DNA of 64,000 nucleotides from JAGVSR01 sp963750715 (GTDB taxonomy: Bacteria; Pseudomonadota; Alphaproteobacteria; Rhizobiales; Hyphomicrobiaceae): NCBI GenBank assembly GCA_963750715.1, contig CAVVRP010000016.1, positions 310,001 to 374,000 on the forward strand, in the 5' to 3' direction. A program made the translations under genes and the position numbers. The notes beneath the pieces were generated by a model that was given only the letters and a program-made list of their open reading frames with translations, had not been told where the DNA came from and did not search any database. Positions 37,181-46,541 of the stretch are shown in pieces. Position 1 is the stretch's first letter. Each line of letters opens with the position of its first letter.

Positions 37181-37744
37181 CTACTTCGGCGCGCGCTTGG
37201 CCAGTATCCGCTGAAGGGTGCGCCGGTGCATCGAGAGGCGCCGCGCGGTTTCTGAAACATTGCGATTGCAAAGCTCGTAGACACGCTGGATGTGCTCCCA
37301 GCGGACGCGATCCGCCGACATCGGATTTTCCGGCGGGGGGGCTTTGGTGTTGGCCGGCGCGAGCAGAGCATCGGTGACGTCGTCGGCGTCTGCGGGCTTC
37401 GCGAGATAGTCCACGGCGCCGAGCTTCACCGCCGACACGGCGGTGGCGATGTTGCCATACCCCGTGAGCACGATGATGCGGGCATCGGCGCGCACCCGTG
37501 TCAGCTCCGCTATGACGTCGAGGCCGTTACCGTCCTCCAGCCGCATATCGACAACGGCGAACGCCGGTGGCTTTTGCCGGATGAGGTCGATGCCTTCGGC
37601 CACCGAGGCGGCACTACGTACATCGAAACCGCGAAGCTCCATGGCGCGCGCAAGCCGTTGCAGGAATGCCCGGTCGTCATCGACGATGATGAGTGTGTGG
37701 TCTTCCGGCAGCTCGTCCTGCTTGAATGAAAGATCTTCTGTCAC
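37181..37744 (-). CDS. actR: redox response regulator ActR/RegA
   Basis: A 187-residue response regulator (GTG at 37744 with GGGGAG upstream). The receiver domain has the acidic pair and start LIIVDDDRAFLQRLARAM, the phosphorylated Asp in FAVVDMRLEDGNGLDVI, the Thr in IIVLTGYGNIATAV and the Lys in AVDYLAKPADADDV. A Pro-rich hinge (NTKAPPPENPM) leads to the Fis-type helix-turn-helix VSETARRLSMHRRTLQRIL typical of RegA/PrrA/ActR. It is activated by ActS and controls respiration, energy and acid tolerance genes. It lies 92 bp downstream of actS on the same strand. Confidence 0.95.
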   Translation of the reverse strand: MTEDLSFKQDELPEDHTLIIVDDDRAFLQRLARAMELRGFDVRSAASVAEGIDLIRQKPPAFAVVDMRLEDGNGLDVIAELTRVRADARIIVLTGYGNIATAVSAVKLGAVDYLAKPADADDVTDALLAPANTKAPPPENPMSADRVRWEHIQRVYELCNRNVSETARRLSMHRRTLQRILAKRAPK

Positions 37745-37836
37745 ATTATATCTCCCCTGCGACAAACTATACCGCCGGGTGGTGGTTCGCCAAGCCCTTC
37801 CAGGGGTTGCAGATGGGTTTGTGCCCCAGTTGGTGG

Positions 37837-39204
37837 TTAACGGTTGGCACCGCTCTGCGGCTGCTGGAAGGCGCTGCGGGGCCAATCGATGCGAACGATC
37901 GCGCCGCGGCTGGGAGACGGGCGATTTTGCAGCGTCAGGATTGCGCCGGAACGATCCAGAAGTGTTTTGGCGATGAAGAACCCAAGGCCAAGTCCTGATG
38001 CCTCGCCGGATTTCTTCTTGCTCCCGGCGGGCCTCGTCGTCACATACGGCTCACCGAGGCTGTCGATCAGCTCGGGATCGAAGCCGGGACCGTCGTCGGC
38101 AATCGTGATAACGACGGTGTTGTTGTCCCACGTGACGGTGGCATCGACCCGGCTCCTGGCGAAATCGACCGCATTCTCGATAATGTTGCCGAGCCCGTAG
38201 ATAATACCGGGCCGGCGAACGCCCACCGGCGAACGCAGGCCGGCGCCTTCCGCGCCTGCCGTCGGAAATGCTGAGATTATGATTTCAACCGGACCATTGC
38301 GATGGGCGGCGGCGGCCTCGATGACCAGCTCTTCAGCCGACAAGCTCTCATAGAGCGGGTCGTGCTCGGCCGGTTCGCGTGTGAGCTTTTGTAGGATGTC
38401 GCGGCAGCGCAGGGCCTGCGTTCGAAGCAGCGTAATGTCGTCCTTCAATGGATTTAAATCATCGAACTGCCGTTCCAGTTCCTTCGTCACGAGCGCAATT
38501 GTGGAAAGCGGCGTGCCGAGTTCGTGCGCGGCGGCGGCGGCAAGGCCGTCGAGTGCATGCAGCTTCTGCTCGCGCGCCAGCACGTGCTCTGTCGCGGCGA
38601 GCGCCGCCGACATCTGCCGCCCTTCCTTGGTCAGACGCCAGGCATAAAGGGCGAGAAAGGTGACCGAGGCCAGAACAGCGGCCATCATGCCGGCCGCATA
38701 GAGAAAGGGTTGCTGGAACTGCGATCCTTCATACCAGGGCAAGGGCAAGGCACGTAATGTGATGAACACAGCCGATATCATGGCCAGCGCACCAAGCGCG
38801 ATCGTATTGCCGAGCGGCAAGCTGGCGGCTGACACCGTAACAGGGGCGACGATCAGCATCGTGAACGGATTTGCGATGCCGCCGGTGAGATAGAGGAGCG
38901 CCACGAGTTGCAAGATGTCGTAGGCGAGCATGGCTGTGGCAAAGCCAACCGACAGCCGATGGCGTGCCGGATAGCGGATCGAAAGATAGACGTTGAGCCA
39001 TGCCGACAAGGCAATAATGAACAGACACGGGCCGACGGGCATCGGGAAGCCAAGTCCGAGCGCCACGAAACCGACAGCCGCAAGCTGGCCGAGCACCGCC
39101 AGCCAGCGCAGCCGCACAATGGTTTGCAGCCGCAGCCGGCTGTCGCCTTCCGCGATCACCCGATACTTTTCTATGGCGTCTTGGGTCGTGCGCACTGGAA
39201 CCAT
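37837..39204 (-). CDS. actS: redox sensor histidine kinase ActS/RegB
   Basis: A 455-residue sensor kinase with six N-terminal transmembrane helices. The quinone-sensing motif GGIANPF lies in the third or fourth membrane segment, the phosphorylated His is in AAAHELGTPLSTIAL, and a Cys in TQALRCRDIL sits where RegB has its redox-active Cys. N-, G1- and G2-boxes are NIIENAVDFA, DDGPGFD and SGLGLGFFIAK. It senses the redox state of the quinone pool and phosphorylates ActR. It diverges from the SCO1 gene. Confidence 0.95.
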   Translation of the reverse strand: MVPVRTTQDAIEKYRVIAEGDSRLRLQTIVRLRWLAVLGQLAAVGFVALGLGFPMPVGPCLFIIALSAWLNVYLSIRYPARHRLSVGFATAMLAYDILQLVALLYLTGGIANPFTMLIVAPVTVSAASLPLGNTIALGALAMISAVFITLRALPLPWYEGSQFQQPFLYAAGMMAAVLASVTFLALYAWRLTKEGRQMSAALAATEHVLAREQKLHALDGLAAAAAHELGTPLSTIALVTKELERQFDDLNPLKDDITLLRTQALRCRDILQKLTREPAEHDPLYESLSAEELVIEAAAAHRNGPVEIIISAFPTAGAEGAGLRSPVGVRRPGIIYGLGNIIENAVDFARSRVDATVTWDNNTVVITIADDGPGFDPELIDSLGEPYVTTRPAGSKKKSGEASGLGLGFFIAKTLLDRSGAILTLQNRPSPSRGAIVRIDWPRSAFQQPQSGANR

Positions 39205-39395
39205 GGGAGACCCGCGAGGTTAACGCCACTTCCGGCGTCTCTTGGGGCTTGTGCTCCATGTGCAGCACGCGGTCAAGATTTCGACAAGCCAATCACGACT
39301 TGCCTATTTGCGGGGAGCGCTTCGACAGTGTATGGCCGCTTCGACCCGGTGAAGCCAAGTTCCAAACCTGCGGTCTGAAACGTGAGGTGATCCAT

Positions 39396-40004
39396 ATGCG
39401 TCGGCGTCTTGCCTTGTTCGTGGTTGCCGGATTTGCGGCCGGCGCCGTTGTTGCCTACGGGTTGCGCCCAAGGGAGCAAGCCCCGGCCTCACCGGGCCCG
39501 GCGCAGGAAACGACCGGACAGGCGCTCATCGGCGGGCCGTTCAGTCTTGTCGACCACACCGGCCGGCGCGTCTCCGAGAAGGATTTCCTCGGTAAGCCGC
39601 TGCTTGTCTACTTCGGCTTTACCAACTGTCCCGACATCTGCCCATCGGGGCTTCAGGTGATCTCTGCAGCCCTCGACAAACTGGGTGACAAGGCTGACCG
39701 CGTTTCTGCCATCTTCGTCACGCTCGATCCCGAACGCGACACCACACAGAAGCTGGCCGAGTACATGAAAAGCTTCTCTCCGCGTGTCTTGGCATTGACG
39801 GGTTCGCCGGACGAAGTGCAGGCCGTCGTGAAGGCCTATCGTGTCTATGCCCGCAAGGCGCCCGACCCCGCCAACCCCGCGAACTACAGTATCGATCACA
39901 GCTCCTTCATGTATCTCATGGATGCGAAGGGAAAATTTAGCCGGCACCTGCCACATACAACTACGCCGGAAGTGATCGCGGCCGCGATCACAAAACTTCT
40001 GTAA
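39396..40004 (+). CDS. SCO1/SenC family copper chaperone
   Basis: A 202-residue protein (ATG at 39396, GAGGTG upstream) with an N-terminal membrane anchor (LALFVVAGFAAGAVVAY) and a periplasmic thioredoxin fold. The copper ligands are the two Cys of CPDICPSGL and the His of YSIDHSSFMYL. It delivers copper to the CuA site of cytochrome oxidase. Transcribed divergently from actS, as in Rhodobacter, where SenC lies next to the RegB/RegA genes. Confidence 0.93.
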   Translation: MRRRLALFVVAGFAAGAVVAYGLRPREQAPASPGPAQETTGQALIGGPFSLVDHTGRRVSEKDFLGKPLLVYFGFTNCPDICPSGLQVISAALDKLGDKADRVSAIFVTLDPERDTTQKLAEYMKSFSPRVLALTGSPDEVQAVVKAYRVYARKAPDPANPANYSIDHSSFMYLMDAKGKFSRHLPHTTTPEVIAAAITKLL

Positions 40005-40098
40005 CTGACGCATGCAGTTCAATAAGCGCGCGAATCAGTCCAGATTCGGCATGTATCAAGCGTGACATAGTGCAGCAAACCGGGGGGGGGAATGCCGC

Positions 40099-41574
40099 AT
40101 GCTCTATCACTGGTACGAGATGGCTCACGCCGCAGTGAGCCCCGTGCGTGTCGTGGCCGACGGCTTCCGCATGTTTTTCGAAAATCCATTCAATCCGATG
40201 ACCCATACGCCCGCCGGGCGGCATGCCGCCGCCGCGTGCCAGGTCTTCGAGCGCACGACACGGCGCTACGACAAGCCGTCGTTCGGCATTACCGAAGGTC
40301 ACAATGCGCAAGGCACCTTCACGGTGCATGAGAACGTAGTCTGGCAAAAGCCCTTTTGCCGGCTCATCCATTTCTCACGCTCGGTCTGCGAGGAAAAGCG
40401 CGCCAGCGATCCCCGCGTTCTGCTGGTCGCACCAATGTCCGGACACTTCGCGACGCTGCTGCGCGGCACGGTCGAGGCGCTGCTGCCCGATCACGAAGTC
40501 TTCATCACAGACTGGCAGGACGCCCGCGATGTGCCCCTCTCGCTCGGCCGTTTCGATCTCGACGACTACATCGACTACGTTCGGGACATGCTCACTCATC
40601 TCGGCGGTGACGCGCATGTCTTCGCGGTATGCCAACCGTCCGTGCCCGTGCTGGCCGCAGTTGCACTGATGGAGGCCGACGGCGATCCAAACGTTCCGCG
40701 CAGCATGATACTCGCCGGCGGCCCGATCGATACGCGCGTCAGCCCGACCGAGGTCAATCGCATCGCGGAGCGGCGCGGGCTGTCGTGGTTCCGCAGCAAC
40801 ACCATCACCTTACTGCCATGGAATTGCATTGGTGCGGGGCGACGGATCTATCCCGGATTTCTGCAACTAACCGGCTTCATGGCCATGAATGCGAATCGCC
40901 ATGCCCGGGCGCACAAGGATCTGTTCCTCCACCTCGTGCACGGCGACGGTGATTCAGCCCAGCGCCACCGCGAGTTCTATGACGAGTATCTAGCCGTCAT
41001 GGACCTTACCGCCGAGTTCTTCCTTCAGACCGTGGAGACGGTTTTCCTGCGCCATGCGCTATCACGTGGCGAGATGCGCCACCGCGGCAGGCTCATCGAG
41101 CCTTCGGCCATCCGCCGCGTCGCCCTGATGACTGTAGAAGGCGAAAAGGACGATATCACGGGACTTGGACAATGTGCCGCCGCGCACACGCTGTGCGAAA
41201 GCATTCCGCTGCGCCGCAAGAGCCACTTCGAATGCAAGGGCGTCGGCCATTATGGCGTCTTCAATGGCTCGCGCTTTCGCAACGAAATCGCGCCGCGCAT
41301 CACTGCATTCATGCGCGAAAACGATCCGGAACGCGCAACGACCGCACGAAAGCAAAGCGACGCCACGGGTGACGAGTACGTCCGCCCCTTCTTTCGCGAG
41401 TTCACATCGCTCGCCTTCACTTTCGCGGCAGCCAACGACTCAGGCGACGTCAAGCATGCTACTCCGATCGCTCCGACGCACGCGTCACGTCCGCAGTCGG
41501 CACCGTTTCAACTTTTTGCCATAGCCGGCCGTATGATGATCGACGGCATGTTTCGAATGCACGGCATACGCTAA
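40099..41574 (+). CDS. phaZ: intracellular polyhydroxyalkanoate depolymerase
   Basis: A 491-residue alpha/beta-hydrolase of the intracellular PHB depolymerase family. Family marks: MLYHWYEMAHAAVSPVR at the N-terminus, LLVAPMSGHFATLLRGT, DWQDARDVPLSLGRFDLDDY, and the nucleophile box AVCQPSVPVLAA, where Cys is the nucleophile. The Asp and His of the triad lie in VEGEKDDITG and CKGVGHYGVFNG. The enzyme releases 3-hydroxybutyrate from storage granules. Family members usually end near 420 residues; here about 70 extra Thr/Ala/Pro-rich residues follow. A weak hairpin (CTGCGCC/GGCGCAG, 41609-41631) follows the gene. Confidence 0.93.
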   Translation: MLYHWYEMAHAAVSPVRVVADGFRMFFENPFNPMTHTPAGRHAAAACQVFERTTRRYDKPSFGITEGHNAQGTFTVHENVVWQKPFCRLIHFSRSVCEEKRASDPRVLLVAPMSGHFATLLRGTVEALLPDHEVFITDWQDARDVPLSLGRFDLDDYIDYVRDMLTHLGGDAHVFAVCQPSVPVLAAVALMEADGDPNVPRSMILAGGPIDTRVSPTEVNRIAERRGLSWFRSNTITLLPWNCIGAGRRIYPGFLQLTGFMAMNANRHARAHKDLFLHLVHGDGDSAQRHREFYDEYLAVMDLTAEFFLQTVETVFLRHALSRGEMRHRGRLIEPSAIRRVALMTVEGEKDDITGLGQCAAAHTLCESIPLRRKSHFECKGVGHYGVFNGSRFRNEIAPRITAFMRENDPERATTARKQSDATGDEYVRPFFREFTSLAFTFAAANDSGDVKHATPIAPTHASRPQSAPFQLFAIAGRMMIDGMFRMHGIR

Positions 41575-41849
41575 ACTCGCATACTCACTTCAACAGATTG
41601 TCAATCGTCTGCGCCGCACAATGGGGCGCAGTTGCCACAGTCGAGCCCCATGCGCGGGTCACGCTCGTTTTCGTGCTAGAGATGAATGTAGCATAGTTGC
41701 TAGCAATGTGACGTGCTTCGTGCGCGTCGACCGCGCCTAGTGTGCCGGGCGGACAGCGGGGAACAGCCTTCGACAGAGCTTACCGAGGTTGCGCGCATTC
41801 GCGCTAAAATCGATTAGAAGACTATTTTAGGCAGTTGGGGTTCAGCGAG

Positions 41850-42599
41850 ATGCGGCAATCGAAAGTTCCAGTATCCGCGACACTCGGTAATTCGAGCCTC
41901 AATAATATCGGAGCGCCCGTCGAAGTTCGACGTCATCCCGGTGCGCGCCGTCTCACCTTGCGCGTCAGCCGCACGCGCCGTGCGGTGATCGTCACTCTTC
42001 CTGTGCAGTGCGATCTCGACGAGGCAGGATACTTTCTGAACCGCAACATCGACTGGGTGCGCGAGCGTCTCGACAGCTTGCCCGCGCCGGTGCCGTTCTG
42101 CAATGGCGTATTCATTCCTTTGCGCGGCGAAGCCCATCGGCTCCGTTTCGCTGGACGGTGCCGTGACCGCGCGCCCGTTACCCGTCATGGCATTGGCGAG
42201 TATCCAAGCCTTGAGATCGCGGGTGAGTTTGAACACGCGCCACGCCGCCTACTCGACTGGCTCGGCAAGGAGGCGCGCAGCGATCTCGACGGCCGCGTTG
42301 CCTGGCATGCATCTAACCTCGGCTTGACGTTTCGACGCATTGCCGTTCGGGATCAAGCCAGCCGATGGGGTTCATGCTCAACGACGGGCGTGCTGTCCTT
42401 CTCATGGCGTCTTATCCTGGCGCCGCCGCACATCCTCGACTATGTCGCGGCCCATGAAGTCGCGCATCTGAAGGAGATGAACCACGGGCCGCGCTTCTGG
42501 TCCCTTGTTCGACGAACGTGTCCCGGCATGGACGAGGCGAAGCGCTGGCTGCAGGTCTACGGCATGGACCTTCACCGGTACGGCGTTCAAGTGAGGTAG
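41850..42599 (+). CDS. M48-like metallopeptidase (YgjP/DUF45 family)
   Basis: A 249-residue protein of the YgjP family. The central zinc motif is VAAHEVAHLKEMNHGPRFW (HExxH plus a downstream His), preceded by RWGSCSTTGVLSFSWRLI, which is diagnostic for the family. The N-terminal half (RHPGARRLTLRVSRTRRAVI) is also typical. It is a predicted cytoplasmic zinc protease or scaffold of unknown substrate. The ATG at 41850 is used; an in-frame TTG at 41835 is less likely. Confidence 0.88.
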   Translation: MRQSKVPVSATLGNSSLNNIGAPVEVRRHPGARRLTLRVSRTRRAVIVTLPVQCDLDEAGYFLNRNIDWVRERLDSLPAPVPFCNGVFIPLRGEAHRLRFAGRCRDRAPVTRHGIGEYPSLEIAGEFEHAPRRLLDWLGKEARSDLDGRVAWHASNLGLTFRRIAVRDQASRWGSCSTTGVLSFSWRLILAPPHILDYVAAHEVAHLKEMNHGPRFWSLVRRTCPGMDEAKRWLQVYGMDLHRYGVQVR

Positions 42600-42631
42600 T
42601 GATCCTCAATTCCGGCACTTCCGGCTGAACC

Positions 42632-44920
42632 TCAGTCCGTTGGCGGAACCCCCAGCGACATCATCCCCGCGGGCGGTCTTGGCGCGAAGCGAAGCGTGCC
42701 GTCTCCTGACGGTCTGGCGATATCGCCGGGTGCAATTGCAGCAGCTCCGCTTTCCTTTATAGCTCTTGAGATGAAGTCGAGATTGATCGCTTCTTTGGGA
42801 TAGGCCGGAGGCTTCAGCGGAGGCGGAGGACTGGCGGGGACCTTAATCAGATCCTCTGGGGCCCGCTCGCCTTCGAACACCTTGCCGCCGAATGAACGCC
42901 TGGAGAACTGCCGCCCCGTCTGCCACGTCAGAAGTTCGGATCTACCGGACGGCTCGTCGCCCGATGCGTCTGCCGTATCAGGCTCGTCCGCCGCGATACC
43001 GGGCCCGATACCCGGCAGATCAAGCGGCGGCTTGCCGGCATGGGCCGCGGTCATAACGCTGCGCCAAATGCGTGCCGGCAGATTGCCGCCCGTCACGCGC
43101 GCCATGGTGCTGCCGTTGTCGTTTCCGACCCAAACGCCGCCGATGAAGTTCGCCGTGTAGCCGACGAACCAGGCATCTCGAAACTCCTGGCTGGTGCCGG
43201 TCTTGCCGGCTGCGGGTCGATCGGCGAGCGCGGCACGTCGACCGGTGCCGGTAAGCAGTGTCTCGGCGAGCATTCGGTTGAGGTTGCCGACGGCGTCAGG
43301 GGCCGCCAGTTGATTGGCGGACGGCGCAGGTCTTGCATAGACGATGCGTCCCGAGCTCATGCGGACCCGCCGGATGATGTGCGGTTCGACGCCGCGCCCG
43401 CCGGTGGCAAACGTGCCGTAGGCGCCCGTCAACTCGAGGAGCGACACTTCCGAAGTGCCCAGCGCGAGGGACGGCTCTGCGCGCAGATCCGATGCGATGC
43501 CGAGCCGTTGGGCCAGCCCGATGACGCGCGCTGGACCGACATCCAGGATCAGGCGCACGGCGACAGTATTGATCGATTGCGAAAGTGCCTGCCTCAGCGT
43601 CACGGCTCCAGCGTAGCGGCCGCTATCGTTGCGCGGAGCCCAGCCGCCGACGTTTAGCGGCAGATCATAAGCGACCGAATCGGGTGTGTAGCCCTTTTCG
43701 AGAGCGGCGAGGTAGACGAACGGCTTAAATGCCGAGCCCGGCTGCCGGCGCGCCTTGGTCGCGCGGTTGAACTGGCTTTCGGCGTAGGATTTGCCGCCGA
43801 TCAGAGCGCGGATGCCGCCATCGGTATCGAGAAGCACGAAGGCCGCTTGACCGGCATCGAGCGCAGCTCCGCTTTGTGCCAGCTCCCGCGTCACGGCGTC
43901 GGATGTAATCATCTGCATCTGCGGGTCGATGGTGGTGTCGACGATCAACTCGGCGTGGCCCGGACCCAGAAGCGGCGGCAAGCTTTCGAGCACGAAGTCG
44001 ACGGCGTAATCGGACGATGAGCGGCCGGATGCGAGCCTGGCCGCGGAGAACTGCACCTTCTGCATACTGGCATCGCGCGCCTGCTCCGCCGTAATGAAGC
44101 TCGCGGCACACATTTTCGCCAGGACTGAGCGACCGCGGTTCAATGCCAGTGCGGGATTGGATGCCGGCGAGAACCGCGACGGAGCCTTGAGAAGCCCGGC
44201 GATTACGGCGGCCTCGGCGAGCGACAATTCACGGACGGACTTGTCGAAGTAGCGCTGCGCGGCGGCCTCGATGCCGTAAGCTCCGCCTCCGAAATAGACC
44301 TGGTTCAAATAGAGTTCGAGGATCTCCGCCTTGGACAGCCGCAGTTCGAGCCATAGCGCCAGCACGAACTCTTCCACCTTGCGCGCCATGGTGCGCTTCG
44401 GTGTCAGGAACAGGTTCTTAGCCAGCTGCTGGGTGAGCGTCGAACCACCTTGGGCAAAGCGTCCAGCGCGCATGTTTGCGAATGCCGCCCTCAGCAAACC
44501 GGACGGATCGACGCCGTAATGAGACCAGAAGCGGCGGTCTTCGGTGGCAACCACCGCATCCGTCATTATGCGCGGCACAAGTTCAAGCGGCATGTAGTCG
44601 TGCGCCGTGCCGCGTTCCGCGACCAGGGATCCGTCGCGGGCGAGGATACGGATGATCGGCGCGCGTTCGCGCTGACGCAATTCGAGCGGATCAGGAATGA
44701 CGATCGTGTAGTAGACGAGAAGTGCGGTGACGGCGGTTGCCGCCAGTCCCAACGACGACGCCGACGCGATGACCAGCACGCGCCATTTCAATGGCAGGCC
44801 GCTAAATGCCTTGCGGGCCGGCGCGACAGCGCGCGCGGCCTTGGCCGCAACGGCCCCCAACTTGGCCGCCGCAACGCGTCGTCGCGCCCCGCCCGCGCCA
44901 GACCGATTTTTACGACCCAT
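42632..44920 (-). CDS. class A penicillin-binding protein (PBP1A family)
   Basis: A bifunctional peptidoglycan synthase of 762 residues. A basic cytoplasmic tail and one transmembrane helix (47-71) are followed by the GT51 glycosyltransferase domain: ATEDRRFWSHYG with catalytic Glu127, GGSTLTQQLAKN (158-169), and KAEILELYLNQVYFG. The transpeptidase domain has SxxK (S396-K399 in PGSAFKPF), SxN (S449-N451 in SQSIN) and KTGTS. There is no obvious OB-type insert, unlike typical MrcA. The C-terminal 100 residues are Pro-rich with Asp/Glu. It would polymerise and crosslink glycan at the outer face of the inner membrane. Confidence 0.93.
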   Translation of the reverse strand: MGRKNRSGAGGARRRVAAAKLGAVAAKAARAVAPARKAFSGLPLKWRVLVIASASSLGLAATAVTALLVYYTIVIPDPLELRQRERAPIIRILARDGSLVAERGTAHDYMPLELVPRIMTDAVVATEDRRFWSHYGVDPSGLLRAAFANMRAGRFAQGGSTLTQQLAKNLFLTPKRTMARKVEEFVLALWLELRLSKAEILELYLNQVYFGGGAYGIEAAAQRYFDKSVRELSLAEAAVIAGLLKAPSRFSPASNPALALNRGRSVLAKMCAASFITAEQARDASMQKVQFSAARLASGRSSSDYAVDFVLESLPPLLGPGHAELIVDTTIDPQMQMITSDAVTRELAQSGAALDAGQAAFVLLDTDGGIRALIGGKSYAESQFNRATKARRQPGSAFKPFVYLAALEKGYTPDSVAYDLPLNVGGWAPRNDSGRYAGAVTLRQALSQSINTVAVRLILDVGPARVIGLAQRLGIASDLRAEPSLALGTSEVSLLELTGAYGTFATGGRGVEPHIIRRVRMSSGRIVYARPAPSANQLAAPDAVGNLNRMLAETLLTGTGRRAALADRPAAGKTGTSQEFRDAWFVGYTANFIGGVWVGNDNGSTMARVTGGNLPARIWRSVMTAAHAGKPPLDLPGIGPGIAADEPDTADASGDEPSGRSELLTWQTGRQFSRRSFGGKVFEGERAPEDLIKVPASPPPPLKPPAYPKEAINLDFISRAIKESGAAAIAPGDIARPSGDGTLRFAPRPPAGMMSLGVPPTD

Positions 44921-45048
44921 TCCAGAACGCCGCTGCTGGAGGCACCCCGATGCTTTCGCCCGGCAACAGCCCCACCCCACCGTTAAGATGTACTAGGACG
45001 ATATCTAACGTCCGGTTAACCCTGGAACGAGCCCAAGGGCCGACAGCA

Positions 45049-45342
45049 TTACGAACGCCTGAACAAGGCAACTAACAGCCCCGCAATGAGGGCCAGCACG
45101 ATCCGCGCCGCGATCGTGAAGAACATGAAGAGGAGTTGGCGCTCTTCAAGCAACAGCTCGACCCATATGTTGTATTTGGGATCAAGCCCCGTCCCCGTGA
45201 TCACGGCCTTGAGGCTTCGCGCCCAGCCGAGCATCCGGGACAGCGACTCTGGTGAATAGTAGCCGACCAAGGCCAGCGCGAAGGCCCCAAGCACGAGCGA
45301 CAGGAAAATGCTGCCGGTCGACAGCAACAGCCTCAACATCAT
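45049..45342 (-). CDS. small membrane protein
   Basis: A 97-residue protein with two transmembrane helices (TGSIFLSLVLGAFALALVGYY near the N-terminus and MFFTIAARIVLALIAGLLVA near the C-terminus) and an amphipathic linker. It ends with a basic tail. It follows no obvious operon partner and lies between the PBP gene and the TPR gene. No function can be assigned. Confidence 0.6.
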   Translation of the reverse strand: MMLRLLLSTGSIFLSLVLGAFALALVGYYSPESLSRMLGWARSLKAVITGTGLDPKYNIWVELLLEERQLLFMFFTIAARIVLALIAGLLVALFRRS

Positions 45343-45538
45343 GATGGGGGACCCTCGATACCAGGTTGGCTCACGCCGGACCGTAGCACGCGACCTGCGC
45401 GGCGCAAGTTTGCGCTGTTTGAGCGGACATGTTCACAAACCGTAGCGGGGACCGCTGGTTTGATCTGACGCAACCAGCCCCTTCATGAAGCGACCGATAA
45501 TATTTTGATTGTTGATTTCCTGGAGGGGTTGCTGGGAC

Positions 45539-46348
45539 ATGTCCAATCGCCTCGTCGCAGGAATTCTGCAGGCACTCATTGCATCAGGAATTGCCGCCGC
45601 GCCGAGCCGAGCGCTGGCTGATCCGCTGGCTGACTGCGTGTCGCGCGTTGACCCGGCGGTTAGGCTGGATGCCTGCAGCCGCGTCATAGACGGTTCCTAC
45701 CAATCCGGCGAAAAGGCCAAGGCGCTGGTCTGCGCGCCGCAGCACGGCTTGGCGCCGGAGCGGCGGAAGATGCAATCGCGGATTTCAGCGCGGCGATCAA
45801 TCTCGAACCCGACGACGACGCCGCTTATGCAGGTCGGAGCCAGGCGCACCTCAGTCGCGCGAAATGCCGGTGCGATCGACGACTTCAGCCAGTCGATCCG
45901 ACTGGCGCCGAAGTCAGCCTCTTACAATGCCCGGGGACATGCGTATCTCGTCACCGGCAAGACGGACTTGGCTATAGCCGATTTCTCCGAGGCCATCCGG
46001 CTCGACCCAAAAAGCGCCAGCGCCTTCAACAACCGCGGGCTGGCGCAGACCAAAGCCGGCAACCCCGTAGCCGCCATCACCGATTACACGGCAGCCATAG
46101 CACTGAACCCGCGTTATGCGCTGGCTTACAATAACCGTGGCTATGCGCACGAGGCGAAGGGCGAAAAAGCCGAGGCGATCGCCGACTTCGATCGGGCGTT
46201 ACAGATCGAACCGACGCTTGCCGGCGCCCGGGCGGGTTTGAAACGGCTCGGCGTCACGGCAGAATCAACGGCAAGTACGGATATGATGGTCGTGGACGGC
46301 CAGCACCTCGCAGAAAAAACTGCGCCTGGTGTCATGGGATCGGCATGA
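45539..46348 (+). CDS. exported TPR protein with a compensated frameshift
   Basis: A 269-residue protein with a signal peptide (MSNRLVAGILQALIASGIAA, cleavage near RALA) and tetratricopeptide repeats. The repeats are clear from about residue 100 (DFSQSIRLAPKSASYNARGH, IADFSEAIRLDPKSASAFN, AITDYTAAIALNPRYALAY, AIADFDRALQIEPTLAGAR). Between about 45,725 and 45,865 the reading frame encodes a basic, non-TPR stretch, but another frame there reads AAEDAIADFSAAINLEPDDD and AYAGRSQAHLS, which is a perfect TPR. Two opposite frame changes therefore replaced one repeat. It is probably a periplasmic protein-interaction factor. Confidence 0.75.
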   Translation: MSNRLVAGILQALIASGIAAAPSRALADPLADCVSRVDPAVRLDACSRVIDGSYQSGEKAKALVCAPQHGLAPERRKMQSRISARRSISNPTTTPLMQVGARRTSVARNAGAIDDFSQSIRLAPKSASYNARGHAYLVTGKTDLAIADFSEAIRLDPKSASAFNNRGLAQTKAGNPVAAITDYTAAIALNPRYALAYNNRGYAHEAKGEKAEAIADFDRALQIEPTLAGARAGLKRLGVTAESTASTDMMVVDGQHLAEKTAPGVMGSA

Positions 46349-46351
46349 CGG

Positions 46352-46536
46352 GAAAATCCCAAGGCGCCGCCGTTCCGGCTGATCGCGACGCGCCACCCCA
46401 TTCTCGCCCTGCGCGAGCCCCTGTCGCGCGGCATCGCCGCACCCCATGACGCGATGCCAAAGGTGTCGCTGCCCGCGACGCCGACGTCGACCGGATCATC
46501 GCCTACATCGACAACCTTGGTCAGTTGGCGCGCTAG
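46352..46536 (+). pseudogene. C-terminal remnant of a cytochrome c
   Basis: The first part reads NPKAPPFRLIATRHPILALR, then GIAAPHDAMPKVSLP, whose Met would be the distal haem ligand. After one frame change it ends DADVDRIIAYIDNLGQLAR with a TAG at 46534-46536. This matches the last 60 residues of soluble class I cytochromes c; the CxxCH haem site and the start are missing. Confidence 0.7.
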
Positions 46537-46541
46537 GAAAC

